The position numbers were made by a program, and so were the translations under genes. Of a stretch of DNA of 64,000 nt, positions 9,801 through 18,201 are shown in pieces. Within the stretch, counting starts at the first letter, position 1; every line of letters begins with the position of its first letter. Source of the DNA: Pholiota molesta. Lineage: Eukaryota > Basidiomycota > Agaricomycetes > Agaricales > Strophariaceae. The DNA is taken from positions 1-64,000 of the forward strand of contig JACGCK010000126.1 of NCBI GenBank assembly GCA_014925825.1, written 5' to 3'. Below the pieces are notes generated by a model that did no database searches, was not told where the DNA came from, and worked only from the letters and a program-made list of their open reading frames with translations.

Positions 9801-12800
9801 TCATGTCCGCTTAGATAGCTGCGAGGGCCGTCTAGCGCCCTGCATTTCGAGGTATCGGTCCAAGGCCTCTAGGTCCTTGCATTCGGCATGGGGTTCCCAT
9901 GTAGTGTCGCCGGCACTCCATCGAATCTCATATTCGATGTGGCCATCAGTTGTCCACCGATGGCCCAGTATATCGTCTACGAACCATTCCTGATCGTCGG
10001 CAGCGCCGAAGTCATAGGGCTCTGGCTGAGCCCTGTTAGGGAATAGCGCGTCATCGGATGGGTGGTAGGGCCTCAGTAGCGAGGCATGGAATGTAGGATT
10101 AATCCTGCGTGTTTGCAAAGCTGTAGGCAATTGCAAAGTGTATGTCGATGTCTTGGGGTATGCCATCAATACACGATATGGTCCAATGTATTTCGGGCAG
10201 AGCTTCCGCGCTCTGCTCTTTGCTATTTTCAAATTCTTGGTCGATAAATATACCAAGTCTCCTGTTGCGAGGGCAAGTTCCTCGCCACGACGTTTATTTG
10301 AGTGATGTGTTTGTAGCGCGCGCGCTTCAATAATCGCGTCATGCGCCTCGGCTAGGTGCTCGAGGGCAGCCTCTGCGAAGGACCTAATACCCTTCGCGAC
10401 GCCCTCGTTACTTCGAATTTCGCGGATCATGGAGGGCATGTATCCTCCATTCAGTTCGAACGGTGCATATTTCGTGGTTTCCGATATGCTCGCGTTTATC
10501 GCGAATTCGGTCATTGCCACTTTATCAACCCAGTTTTTCTGGTTTGCATGGACCAGAGTGCGGAAAATTTGTCCAACGTTCTTATTGGCACGCTCAGTCT
10601 GTCCATCAGTCTGCGGATGGAATGATGTCGACATTAATAGGCGCGTGCCTAATATCTTATGTAGCTCACGCCACCATCGCGAAGTGAACTTCGAGTCTCG
10701 ATCGCTGACGATCGTGCTTGGTAGGCCGTGTAGCCTCACGATTTCTCGTAGGTATATCCATGAAAGTTCTGATGCCGTTGTGGTTGTGTTCACTGGTATT
10801 AAGTGAACCATACTTGTCATTCGGCATATAATTACCCAAAGGTAGTTAAATCCTTTGGATTCAGGGAATGGACCAATGAAGTCCATTCCTATCGAGTCCC
10901 AAGGTTTAGTTGGTACGGGCAGTGTGTGGAGCTTTCCAGCGGGTGGTCGTGTTGAGGTCTTCGACCTCTGACATGACTCGCACGTTCGACAGAACTCGCG
11001 CACGTCCTTGGCGATCTGTGGCCACCAATACCATCTCCGTATGTATTCGGATGTGCGTTGTTCGCCGAAATGACCGACAACTTCGTGGGCCTGAGTGAGA
11101 ACCTTGGTTATGAGTTCGCGCTCGCGTGGTACGCACGTTACGCGGTTTTCGTTATGGTTCGTGAACCATATTATCCCATCCTTTATTTCAAAGGCGGGAT
11201 GTTCTGATGGCTGGTCCATGACCAGCGAGAACAGTTTGTCGTTGGCATATGCTGCTTTTATTTTTGTGATGAACTCGTCATCATTTGGCAGCTTTGGCGC
11301 GGGCACATTATTCCTGTTGAATAGTGCCTCTCCGAGGCTCATGTCCTCGTGGTTCGCTCCGGCAGAACTCGCGCGGGTCGCCATATCACTATCGTGATCC
11401 AAGTCATTGAGGCCCTCGGCCTCTTTCATCTCTTGCGCTTCGTGTTCGCGCTCTTCGCGCTTGTCATTCAGGCGCCTACTGCGTCGCAGTTCCCTAGCTT
11501 GCATCGCCCTCAGCTCGACTACGCGCTCCTTAATCTCTCGAGTCCGTTCAACCGGGAGATCTTCTCCTTCCGGATCAATTCTTGCGTCTGCGCGAACGTA
11601 TTCATGGGGCTCGTAGACGTCGGCGCTAGTATCGTTCTCGTAGTATCGAGATAAGCAGTCCGCCGCCTTGTTATATTCCCCTTTGATGTATGTGATGTCA
11701 AAGTCGAATCGCGACATGTAATCCGTCCATCGGCGTTGCCGATGGGATAAGTTCACCTGTGTCTTGAAGAATTCAAGAGCTTTATGGTCTGTGATGACAT
11801 GTAGGCGGTGTCCTACTAGCTTGTCCTCCCACTTTATTAGGGATTCTAGTATGGCCAGTGTCTCGAGCTCATGTACAGCATAGTTTTGCTGGGCGCTAGT
11901 GAACTTTTTGGACATGAATCCGGCGGGTCTGCATTGTTGCCAGGATGGACCTTGTCCATACATTGCTCCAACGCCCGTTTTCGACGCATCGCATATGAGC
12001 CATATAGGCTCACCGGATTTCGGGTCGATGGGTCGTATGATCGGCGTCTTGCAGCATATTCGTTTGATCATGTCAAAGCATCGCTGATGTAGTGGTCTCC
12101 AGTGGAATGGCGCGCCATTCATTGTCATCGCGAGGAGAGGCCCGGTATAGGCAGATATATTGGGTAGGAAATTTCCTACATAGTTGACTAGCCCAACGAA
12201 TCGTTGGATGTCGTTGTAATTCCGCGGTACTCGCCATTCGCGTATGCGTGATAACTTGTCCGCGTCAGGGTGTATTCCTTGGTCGTCGATGATATGACCA
12301 AGGCAATCGATTCTTTCGGCGTATAATTCGCACTTTTTCCATTTCAAAAACAGCTGACTAGCGCGTAAGCGCTCGAATACATATTTGAGGTGTCTTTCAT
12401 GTTCCTCGACACTATCTGAGAAGATGAATATGTCATCCAGATATACGTGCATGAAGCGGCCGATGGCGTCCCTGAATATGGACGTCATTAGGCGCTGGAA
12501 TGTGGCAGGGGCATTGCAGTCGCCCTGCTGTATAACGTTGCTAACGTATGTCCCAGCAATTGTTGCAAATGCCGTTTTATGTACATCTTCAGGGCGTACC
12601 CTGACTTGTTCATATGCATCGGCCAGATCGATTTTCGATCTGATCTTTCCTCGCGCGACGTCCTCACGTATGACGTCTTGGTCGGGTAGAGGCGTAACAT
12701 CCTTTACTGTGTTGTCGTTTCGTAGTCGTGCATCGACTACTGTACGAAGGCGTCCATCCTTCTTGGGGATGCACATAATCGGTGCGGCCTGTGCGCACGA

Positions 12801-13751
12801 TTTGGCTTCCCACCATCCTGCGTTCACGTATCGGTTGAGTTTTTCGTAGAACTCGTCTCGTAGTGATAGTGGGCATCGAGGCATGTGGTACGCGTACCGC
12901 TTGTTTTCCTCAATTAGATGAATTTCATGGTTTACTTCTCTGAAGGGGGGTAGAACCTCCTTGACGCCTTGTACCATATCATGAAACTCGTCATGCCATT
13001 GTTGGCGTAATCGAGGATAGTCTTCCTCGGAAAGGCCTGTCGCTTTTCCTTTTCCTTTTCTGTCCGGCTTCTTGTCCGGAGGCTGTTTCCGTTTGGGTTC
13101 ATCGAATCTTGCACGCAATTTTTGAATGGATGTGCTCCATTCGTCTACTGGTGTCTCCAGTCTGACTACTGATTGTGCATGCAGTCGTTCGCGTTCCGTG
13201 TTATCAGGGTACCAAGTCCCTGTGAATTCTTGAGTTGAGGATATTTCGTCGTCCTCTGGTGTTCGATAACACTCTCCGCGAGGTCTGAACCTCGCCCAAT
13301 CATTTGTTCTCATATCTGATACCATGGCGTTCCATTCTGTCGGCATTCGTGGATCGGGCATCCACTCGAATTGTGGTGGTGGTGTCGGTCTATCCCAGAA
13401 CGACTGTCGTTCTTTCGGAACTTGGTCTCCCTGGATTTCTTTGGCCAGGTTGTCCATGCGTCTTTGGTCCTCCTCATCTGTTACAAGGTCTTCGACCTTG
13501 ACTCGTGATGACGTAGGTTGGCAGTATGGTATTTCCATACTTTTTGGGACAGGTTTTGCATGTTTCTTGTGTGTTTTGTTGTGGGTTTTCTTACCCATAT
13601 CGTTTTTTCTGTCCTTATCCCCCCCCTTGGGAAGAGATAAGAACTCTTCCTCACTCAGCAACATGTTTGGGTGGTCGACAGGGAGAGATGGCATTTTAAG
13701 TCCATCTCCGGCGTCCGCGATATCCTCCACAGTCGCTTTCGGGGTAGGCAG
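9801..13751 (-). CDS. pol: Retroelement Pol: RT, RNase H, integrase, chromodomain (copy B, intact)
   Basis: Uninterrupted frame from the UGA at 13752-13754 to 9801. The first ATG in frame is 13694. Order is a Lys-rich leader, RT with YLDDIFIFS, RNase H (LICDASKTGVG; ITDHKALEFF), integrase zinc region (HEVVGHF ... CRTCESCQ), DDE core (DFIGPFP, SDRDSKF, TDGQTERANK), GPY-type motif, and a C-terminal chromodomain (EWFVDDILGHRW ... WEPHAECKDLEALDRYL). Chromodomains direct such elements to modified histones in heterochromatin. Pol shares the frame of the protease and is separated from it only by a UGA, so it is made either by stop readthrough or by internal initiation. Confidence 0.92.
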   Translation of the reverse strand: MPTPKATVEDIADAGDGLKMPSLPVDHPNMLLSEEEFLSLPKGGDKDRKNDMGKKTHNKTHKKHAKPVPKSMEIPYCQPTSSRVKVEDLVTDEEDQRRMDNLAKEIQGDQVPKERQSFWDRPTPPPQFEWMPDPRMPTEWNAMVSDMRTNDWARFRPRGECYRTPEDDEISSTQEFTGTWYPDNTERERLHAQSVVRLETPVDEWSTSIQKLRARFDEPKRKQPPDKKPDRKGKGKATGLSEEDYPRLRQQWHDEFHDMVQGVKEVLPPFREVNHEIHLIEENKRYAYHMPRCPLSLRDEFYEKLNRYVNAGWWEAKSCAQAAPIMCIPKKDGRLRTVVDARLRNDNTVKDVTPLPDQDVIREDVARGKIRSKIDLADAYEQVRVRPEDVHKTAFATIAGTYVSNVIQQGDCNAPATFQRLMTSIFRDAIGRFMHVYLDDIFIFSDSVEEHERHLKYVFERLRASQLFLKWKKCELYAERIDCLGHIIDDQGIHPDADKLSRIREWRVPRNYNDIQRFVGLVNYVGNFLPNISAYTGPLLAMTMNGAPFHWRPLHQRCFDMIKRICCKTPIIRPIDPKSGEPIWLICDASKTGVGAMYGQGPSWQQCRPAGFMSKKFTSAQQNYAVHELETLAILESLIKWEDKLVGHRLHVITDHKALEFFKTQVNLSHRQRRWTDYMSRFDFDITYIKGEYNKAADCLSRYYENDTSADVYEPHEYVRADARIDPEGEDLPVERTREIKERVVELRAMQARELRRSRRLNDKREEREHEAQEMKEAEGLNDLDHDSDMATRASSAGANHEDMSLGEALFNRNNVPAPKLPNDDEFITKIKAAYANDKLFSLVMDQPSEHPAFEIKDGIIWFTNHNENRVTCVPRERELITKVLTQAHEVVGHFGEQRTSEYIRRWYWWPQIAKDVREFCRTCESCQRSKTSTRPPAGKLHTLPVPTKPWDSIGMDFIGPFPESKGFNYLWVIICRMTSMVHLIPVNTTTTASELSWIYLREIVRLHGLPSTIVSDRDSKFTSRWWRELHKILGTRLLMSTSFHPQTDGQTERANKNVGQIFRTLVHANQKNWVDKVAMTEFAINASISETTKYAPFELNGGYMPSMIREIRSNEGVAKGIRSFAEAALEHLAEAHDAIIEARALQTHHSNKRRGEELALATGDLVYLSTKNLKIAKSRARKLCPKYIGPYRVLMAYPKTSTYTLQLPTALQTRRINPTFHASLLRPYHPSDDALFPNRAQPEPYDFGAADDQEWFVDDILGHRWTTDGHIEYEIRWSAGDTTWEPHAECKDLEALDRYLEMQGARRPSQLSKRT

Positions 13752-14354
13752 TCACTCCTTAACTTTCTCGGAGGCTCTGTACCTCCTCAAACGACCATCT
13801 GTGTCCTTTAATTGGACGCGCGTCGCTGCCAGTGCTTTACCGTCGATAATAACTTCGTTTGTAACGAAGTTAAGGATGACCTTATGCTGTCGCATAAAAG
13901 GAGTGCCTACGATCATGTCGTAGCGATCAAAGTTAGCGATGTCGACATATATCGTCGACATTTTCCCGAAGATGTCGATGAGGACATCCGCTCCGTATTT
14001 AATCATTGATCGACTCCCGACTGTGCCTAATTGGAGGATGTGTGGGTCTAATAGGGTGTCCACCACGATGTCTGCGACATGCGCAAACGTTGGTGTGATA
14101 CCAGTTGTGGTGCTTCCTGAGTCCCAGAGGACCCATGCATCCATGCCACCGACCTTCAAGTATGTCGCGAGACATTCTTTGTCCTCGTTGCGTACAACAG
14201 GTCGGACACGGCTATTGTTCGAGGTACGCACGCGTACCCTCCGCATAAGGATTTCCTCCTTAGTGGCGCTTGCGTTAACCGCAGATAAGCGATCGCGGGT
14301 TGCGGGGACTGGGTCCTCATTTCTGTCGGCAGGGGATACAGTCATCGCCCGCAT
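13752..14354 (-). CDS. Retroelement aspartic protease (copy B)
   Basis: A 200-codon ORF from the first methionine. The frame is open further upstream to about 14586 and overlaps the zinc-knuckle frame, which suggests a -1 shift there. The retropepsin motif DSGST is near residue 79. The frame closes with UGA followed by CTG, immediately before pol in the same frame. Confidence 0.85.
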   Translation of the reverse strand: MRAMTVSPADRNEDPVPATRDRLSAVNASATKEEILMRRVRVRTSNNSRVRPVVRNEDKECLATYLKVGGMDAWVLWDSGSTTTGITPTFAHVADIVVDTLLDPHILQLGTVGSRSMIKYGADVLIDIFGKMSTIYVDIANFDRYDMIVGTPFMRQHKVILNFVTNEVIIDGKALAATRVQLKDTDGRLRRYRASEKVKE

Positions 14355-14791
14355 GAAATCTGAGGAACCCTCAGATTGGTAACCCTCGACCTCGATGTCG
14401 GTGAAGGTCTGGCCTTCATCGTGGTCTTCCGCACATGCTTCGCAGTCACTCGCGCAGCTGTCTGCGTCGTCGCCATCGTTCGCTGTCGCGTCTCCATTAT
14501 CCGAGGGCGTGTCCTCGGAATGGGCTGCCCGTACATGGACCCTCTTGTTCTTTGGGGTTGTGGGCAGTCTTTGGAGAAGTGTCCTTCACCTCCGCAGTTG
14601 AAGCATGTCAGGGTATTGCCACTGCCAGAGGCTCTGTTCCACGTTTTGTTACGTGGAGCCTCCTGGCTTGGGTTATCTTTCAGCGGCGTTTTCGTCGCGG
14701 TTGGTTGAGAGGGTCGATCCTCCTTGGCGATGTATGATTTGTGCGTCGATGTGTTTTCTGCGAGCCCGGGCGACGGCGATCGGTCGTCGCC
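14342..14791 (-). CDS. Gag zinc-knuckle segment in a third reading frame (copy B)
   Basis: The frame is open from 14791 to a stop at 14342-14344. It encodes a CCHC zinc knuckle, CFNCGGEGHFSKDC (C-x2-C-x4-H-x4-C, about 14605-14564), the nucleocapsid-type nucleic-acid binding motif. It is offset -1 from the gag ORF that ends at 14680 and +1 from the protease frame. The gag-to-knuckle shift may be a one-base loss near 14775. Copy A does not cover this point, so it cannot be compared. Confidence 0.7.
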   Translation of the reverse strand, partial: GDDRSPSPGLAENTSTHKSYIAKEDRPSQPTATKTPLKDNPSQEAPRNKTWNRASGSGNTLTCFNCGGEGHFSKDCPQPQRTRGSMYGQPIPRTRPRIMETRQRTMATTQTAARVTAKHVRKTTMKARPSPTSRSRVTNLRVPQISCGR

Positions 14792-16869
14792 TCATTGGGC
14801 TTTGCGGTCGACGGCGCGGTGTGTATTCTCGCTCGGCGATTGTAATAATCATCTGTCTTGACTCGTGATTCATGTGCTATAGCGAAGGCAATGAAGTCCT
14901 CCATAGTGTGAGCTTCAGGTGATAATCCTCGCTCGCGGAGGAGCTCAGTTCGCATGTCCTTAGGTATTCCTTCAAGGAATACTTCGATGAATGAGAAATC
15001 ATCGGGGTAGGCAGCCATGTTTGTGGCGAACCCAATGAGTTCGTCATAGTATGCTTGTACTCCGCGAGATGCGGAGTACTTGGCTTTCCTGAAGCCCTCG
15101 CGTGCATCCTGCATTGTCGTAGCATGGATAAATCGGTTGTATAAAGCTATTATTACAGCTTCGAACGTCCAACCGAGTTTGGTACGACTAACACTGAGTA
15201 CATGACGAATATACCACTCGTGGGCTTCCCCACCTAGGTGTTCACCGAGTATTATTACTCGCATGCGGTCTAATTCTTTTCCTCCTAGCTGGCGCACCGC
15301 CATCTTGTAGGCTAAATCTGATAGCCAGTTTTCCAAGTCAGCGAACTTGGATGAACCGGTGTATTTTTCACCGGTGTCGAGTTTCTGATTAAATTTGACA
15401 CCATCAGGATAAGATATCCTGACGCTAAGAGCTTCATGAATCAGTGTAGTGAGCCGTTGCTCCATGATGGATCGGTGACGATCCGAAGCTTCAACTACGC
15501 CAGGGGCGTCGTGGCGAGGTCCGAGCGACCTCGGTGTTGAGTATCCTCGACTAAAATGTCGATTGGTTGCGGGAGCGGTGCCGAGGTCCAAGACCTCGCT
15601 GTCTCTTGGCTCAAAGCTGAACCGTACTGCTGACTTTGGGGTATGGTCCCGTGGGCCATACTTCCGTCGTTCCTCACGATATTCGTCGCGTCGTTCTTCG
15701 CGGTAGTTATCACGTCGTTCTTCGCGATAATCGTCGCGTCGTTCTTCACGGTAGTTATCACGTCGTTCTTCGCGATAGTCGTCGCGTCGGTCAGGACTGA
15801 TTATCCTTTCCGGGAGGTCGTTGACCTCCTCGAATTTAACCTGTGTCGGTGCATCATTTCCTAATGATTCTCCTGGATAATCCAGGTCGTATGCGTTTGG
15901 TCCTCGTAACTCGACGCCCTGGTCATCGATTAACGATTCACCAGTTCTATTAATGTCGTCTCGCCTGAGGCGTTGGTAGGCGACTCTGTCCTTCCAATTC
16001 ATAGCCCTCGGCGTTCTTACGGTAACGTTTGGGTACGTTACCCGATTATCCGTGTTGGGGGCTTCGCCCACATTGTTGGTTGCGGTATATAATGGTACCG
16101 CGCTCGTCTCGCGAGCTTGTAGGCGGTTAGACGCAGCGCGTCGTCTCTGGTACTGTTCGTTCGTTTCGTCCCATCGTCGTGGTTCGTCGAGACCCGCCCT
16201 TGCCATTTCCAACGTGGGGGATGAGTGCGTAAATGGTTCTCCGACCATTCGTGATGCCGTGGGAGGGGACGTGGTCGTTGACCCTCCTCGATGTGTCAGT
16301 GTTGGTACCACTGATGGTGTTTGGATCAAGACGGGGGACATTGGTGTGGATGCCCTTGAACTCCTCTTGTCGTTTCGAATCAATTCGTATCGCTTCGCGA
16401 TACGTGTCAAGGTCACGATGATTAGAGATATCCATCTCTCTGATCCCTCAGGTATATGTTGACCTGAGTGGTGTATAGCTTGTATGACGTACTGCGTCGC
16501 CATTGCTCGCAGTACTTGTCGTCGATCATCTCGATCGACGTTGTGTATATTCCATACAAGCTCGATCTGGTCTTCGAGACCATTCGTTAGTCTGGCGAGA
16601 TCGACGCCATCGTCGATATCGTGCGATCGTTGACCGATCGCCTCAGATCCCTCGGTTGATGTCCGAGGTTGTGGCTGCCTGATATCTCTCATCAGGAAAG
16701 AGCCACGATCGCTCTCTGCGCCCACAGCTGAGAGCTGCGATGCGGTGCCTGCAGGACGAGTCCTGCTGGGCGACGTTGTGGTAGTACCCACGTACTCCGG
16801 TGTTGCTGGCACTGGAGTGCGTGGGTCCTCGGAGTTCCCACCTGTTGACAGGTGGTCACCTTCTGCCAT
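14680..16869 (-). CDS. gag: Retroelement Gag (copy B)
   Basis: The ORF is open from 16890 but the first ATG is 16869, giving about 729 residues to a stop at 14680. The N-terminal half is charged and low-complexity, with five 8-residue repeats (YREERRD type). The C-terminal half is a retrotransposon-gag capsid fold (pattern FADLENWLSDLAYK ... GEAHEWYIRHVL ... ALYNRFIH ... YDELIGFA). The knuckle that should follow lies in another frame. Distance to the 5' LTR is about 100 bp. The DNA between them begins CTTTTTTAAGCC rather than the usual TGG of a tRNA primer site, so priming may not use a standard tRNA 3' end. Confidence 0.87.
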   Translation of the reverse strand: MAEGDHLSTGGNSEDPRTPVPATPEYVGTTTTSPSRTRPAGTASQLSAVGAESDRGSFLMRDIRQPQPRTSTEGSEAIGQRSHDIDDGVDLARLTNGLEDQIELVWNIHNVDRDDRRQVLRAMATQYVIQAIHHSGQHIPEGSERWISLIIVTLTRIAKRYELIRNDKRSSRASTPMSPVLIQTPSVVPTLTHRGGSTTTSPPTASRMVGEPFTHSSPTLEMARAGLDEPRRWDETNEQYQRRRAASNRLQARETSAVPLYTATNNVGEAPNTDNRVTYPNVTVRTPRAMNWKDRVAYQRLRRDDINRTGESLIDDQGVELRGPNAYDLDYPGESLGNDAPTQVKFEEVNDLPERIISPDRRDDYREERRDNYREERRDDYREERRDNYREERRDEYREERRKYGPRDHTPKSAVRFSFEPRDSEVLDLGTAPATNRHFSRGYSTPRSLGPRHDAPGVVEASDRHRSIMEQRLTTLIHEALSVRISYPDGVKFNQKLDTGEKYTGSSKFADLENWLSDLAYKMAVRQLGGKELDRMRVIILGEHLGGEAHEWYIRHVLSVSRTKLGWTFEAVIIALYNRFIHATTMQDAREGFRKAKYSASRGVQAYYDELIGFATNMAAYPDDFSFIEVFLEGIPKDMRTELLRERGLSPEAHTMEDFIAFAIAHESRVKTDDYYNRRARIHTAPSTAKPNEATTDRRRPGSQKTHRRTNHTSPRRIDPLNQPRRKRR
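15664..15790 (-). repeat. Five 24-bp tandem repeats in gag
   Basis: The units encode alternating DDYREERR and DNYREERR, the last with DEYREERR. They give a highly charged flexible segment of Gag. Confidence 0.85.
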
Positions 16870-16969
16870 TCTGTTACGTGAAATTTTCACGGGGTGTGTT
16901 CAAGAATAGATCTTGATTTTCCTTCGGTAAGGAAGGGTCTTTCCAAGTTATTTGGAAGGCTTAAAAAAG

Positions 16970-17161
16970 TGTAAAGATGCGCTTTACGGGTAGTTCTTAA
17001 GCTGTACAAACTAAGCCAGAACCAATATAATTGGTAGACTACGTGGTACAAGCAAAAAGATCTACTGTCTGATTACAAATGCAAGTACTTAAATAGTGGC
17101 ATCACCGAGGGTGATGCCAAACAAGATATAATATGATGCGTCACGGGGCACGCCCGTGACA
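16970..17161 (-). repeat. 5' LTR of copy B, 192 bp
   Basis: On the minus strand it reads TGTCACGGG to TTTACA. It is the same length as the copy A LTR with one substitution seen. The flank beyond it starts GCATT at 17162; its partner target-site copy would be outside the window. Confidence 0.93.
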
Positions 17162-18201
17162 GCATTCCACTTGTCTGGAGTTCCAATAGGAGAGCAAGAT
17201 ACCTATAGCTGCTTCTTTTTGGAGCGCGGCAAGGCGGGCTAAGGTAAGACCTTTCCTGCCGGAGGTAGCTGTTCAAAATAGGCGCAGAAGACAAATGAAG
17301 GCGATGATAGGAACGCCAGAAAAGGCATTTTCTGCAATCGCATATCGGGCCATGCTTCGATGATAGACTCTTATTTCAAACAACGATATACTGTGCATGG
17401 TGTGAGCTTGTATCATCAATAATAAGTTCCAATTTTTGCAGAGATATAGCTAAGAGATACGCACTCTGAGCCATACTAATACATGGGAAGGAGCCCCACT
17501 CAGACCGGGAAACCCAGGTCCTCCTCTCAGGCGGTCATACTATTTCGTATCGCGTGATACAAACACATAGTAAGTATCTTCCTATTTCAAAAGAGATGCT
17601 CATGATTGATGTGGTCTGAATTCTGGAAGTGGCGATTGCGAGGACGAAACCCGTTTTGGAACCGGGAGTCAAAACGTGCGCTTCAGGACAAGCTGTACAT
17701 ATAATCGGAGTCGGCTCCAAGCAATGTTTTTGGCTTAGTTCAAGGCATGGAATCAGTGGCACGTAGATTTAGACGATACAGGATGAACGTGAGGAAGGAG
17801 GTGTTCAAACGTTCAACTTCGTCAACGGCAACGTTCAACGTTCAACGTCAACGGTCACTGTCACGAACATATCGTCGGCGTCACAGGTGCTATCAGCGAT
17901 AATTCAACGATAATCAAAGTGTCATACGTTTATCAGATGTCGCGTCGGTCAAGCGTCGGTTGTAATCTTTCCTCGACGATCCTGGATCGTCTTTAAATCT
18001 TCCGCAACGTCCAGGGCTCCTAGCAATGTCCGTTAGCAGCACTCTCAAACAAACCACATATAGAGCAAATTCAATTTTAATTTTTTGAGCTAATGATATT
18101 TGAACGACGTTCGGCGAGTAATACACAGTTCAATATAAGACGAGCTTCCAATGTCTTCATAATTTAGAGCCAATCCGAGACGCAGCATTCCCGTGCGATA
18201 G
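17162..18201. other. Intergenic, no gene seen
   Basis: No coding potential recognised. At about 17808-17860 there is a short cluster of direct repeats of CGTTCAAC / GTCAACG type. The remainder is unremarkable spacer between the retroelement and the 3' end of the alcohol oxidase gene. Confidence 0.6.
17800..17860. repeat. Short CGTTCAAC-type repeat cluster
   Basis: About five imperfect copies of an 8-9 bp motif (GTTCAAC, CGTCAACG) lie within 60 bp. Function unknown; possibly a degenerate minisatellite. Confidence 0.5.

Larger units (their letters stand above)
8027..17161 (-). mobile_element. Ty3/gypsy chromovirus, copy B (3' end displaced by copy A)
   Basis: Minus-strand element with 5' LTR 16970-17161, gag, protease, pol with chromodomain, and the extra ORF up to 8027, where copy A begins. 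The pol frame is intact here over 1,300 codons, in contrast to A. The missing end (rest of the extra ORF and 3' LTR) is expected left of the window. No gene is recognisable between 17162 and 18201 beyond it. Confidence 0.93.

Noticed and set aside
12385..12849. 154-codon plus frame within copy B pol
   Set aside because: Antisense of the RT domain; product composition is that of a shadow frame.
15664..15790. Possible CRISPR-like array from regular 24-bp repeats
   Set aside because: The repeats are contiguous, in frame and encode a charged Gag segment; there are no spacers and the genome is eukaryotic.
16900..16969. tRNA primer-binding site after the 5'LTR of copy B
   Set aside because: No TGG-initiated match to a tRNA 3' end; the sequence begins CTTTTTTAAGCC. 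A self-primed mechanism is possible but I could not find a convincing complement in the LTR.
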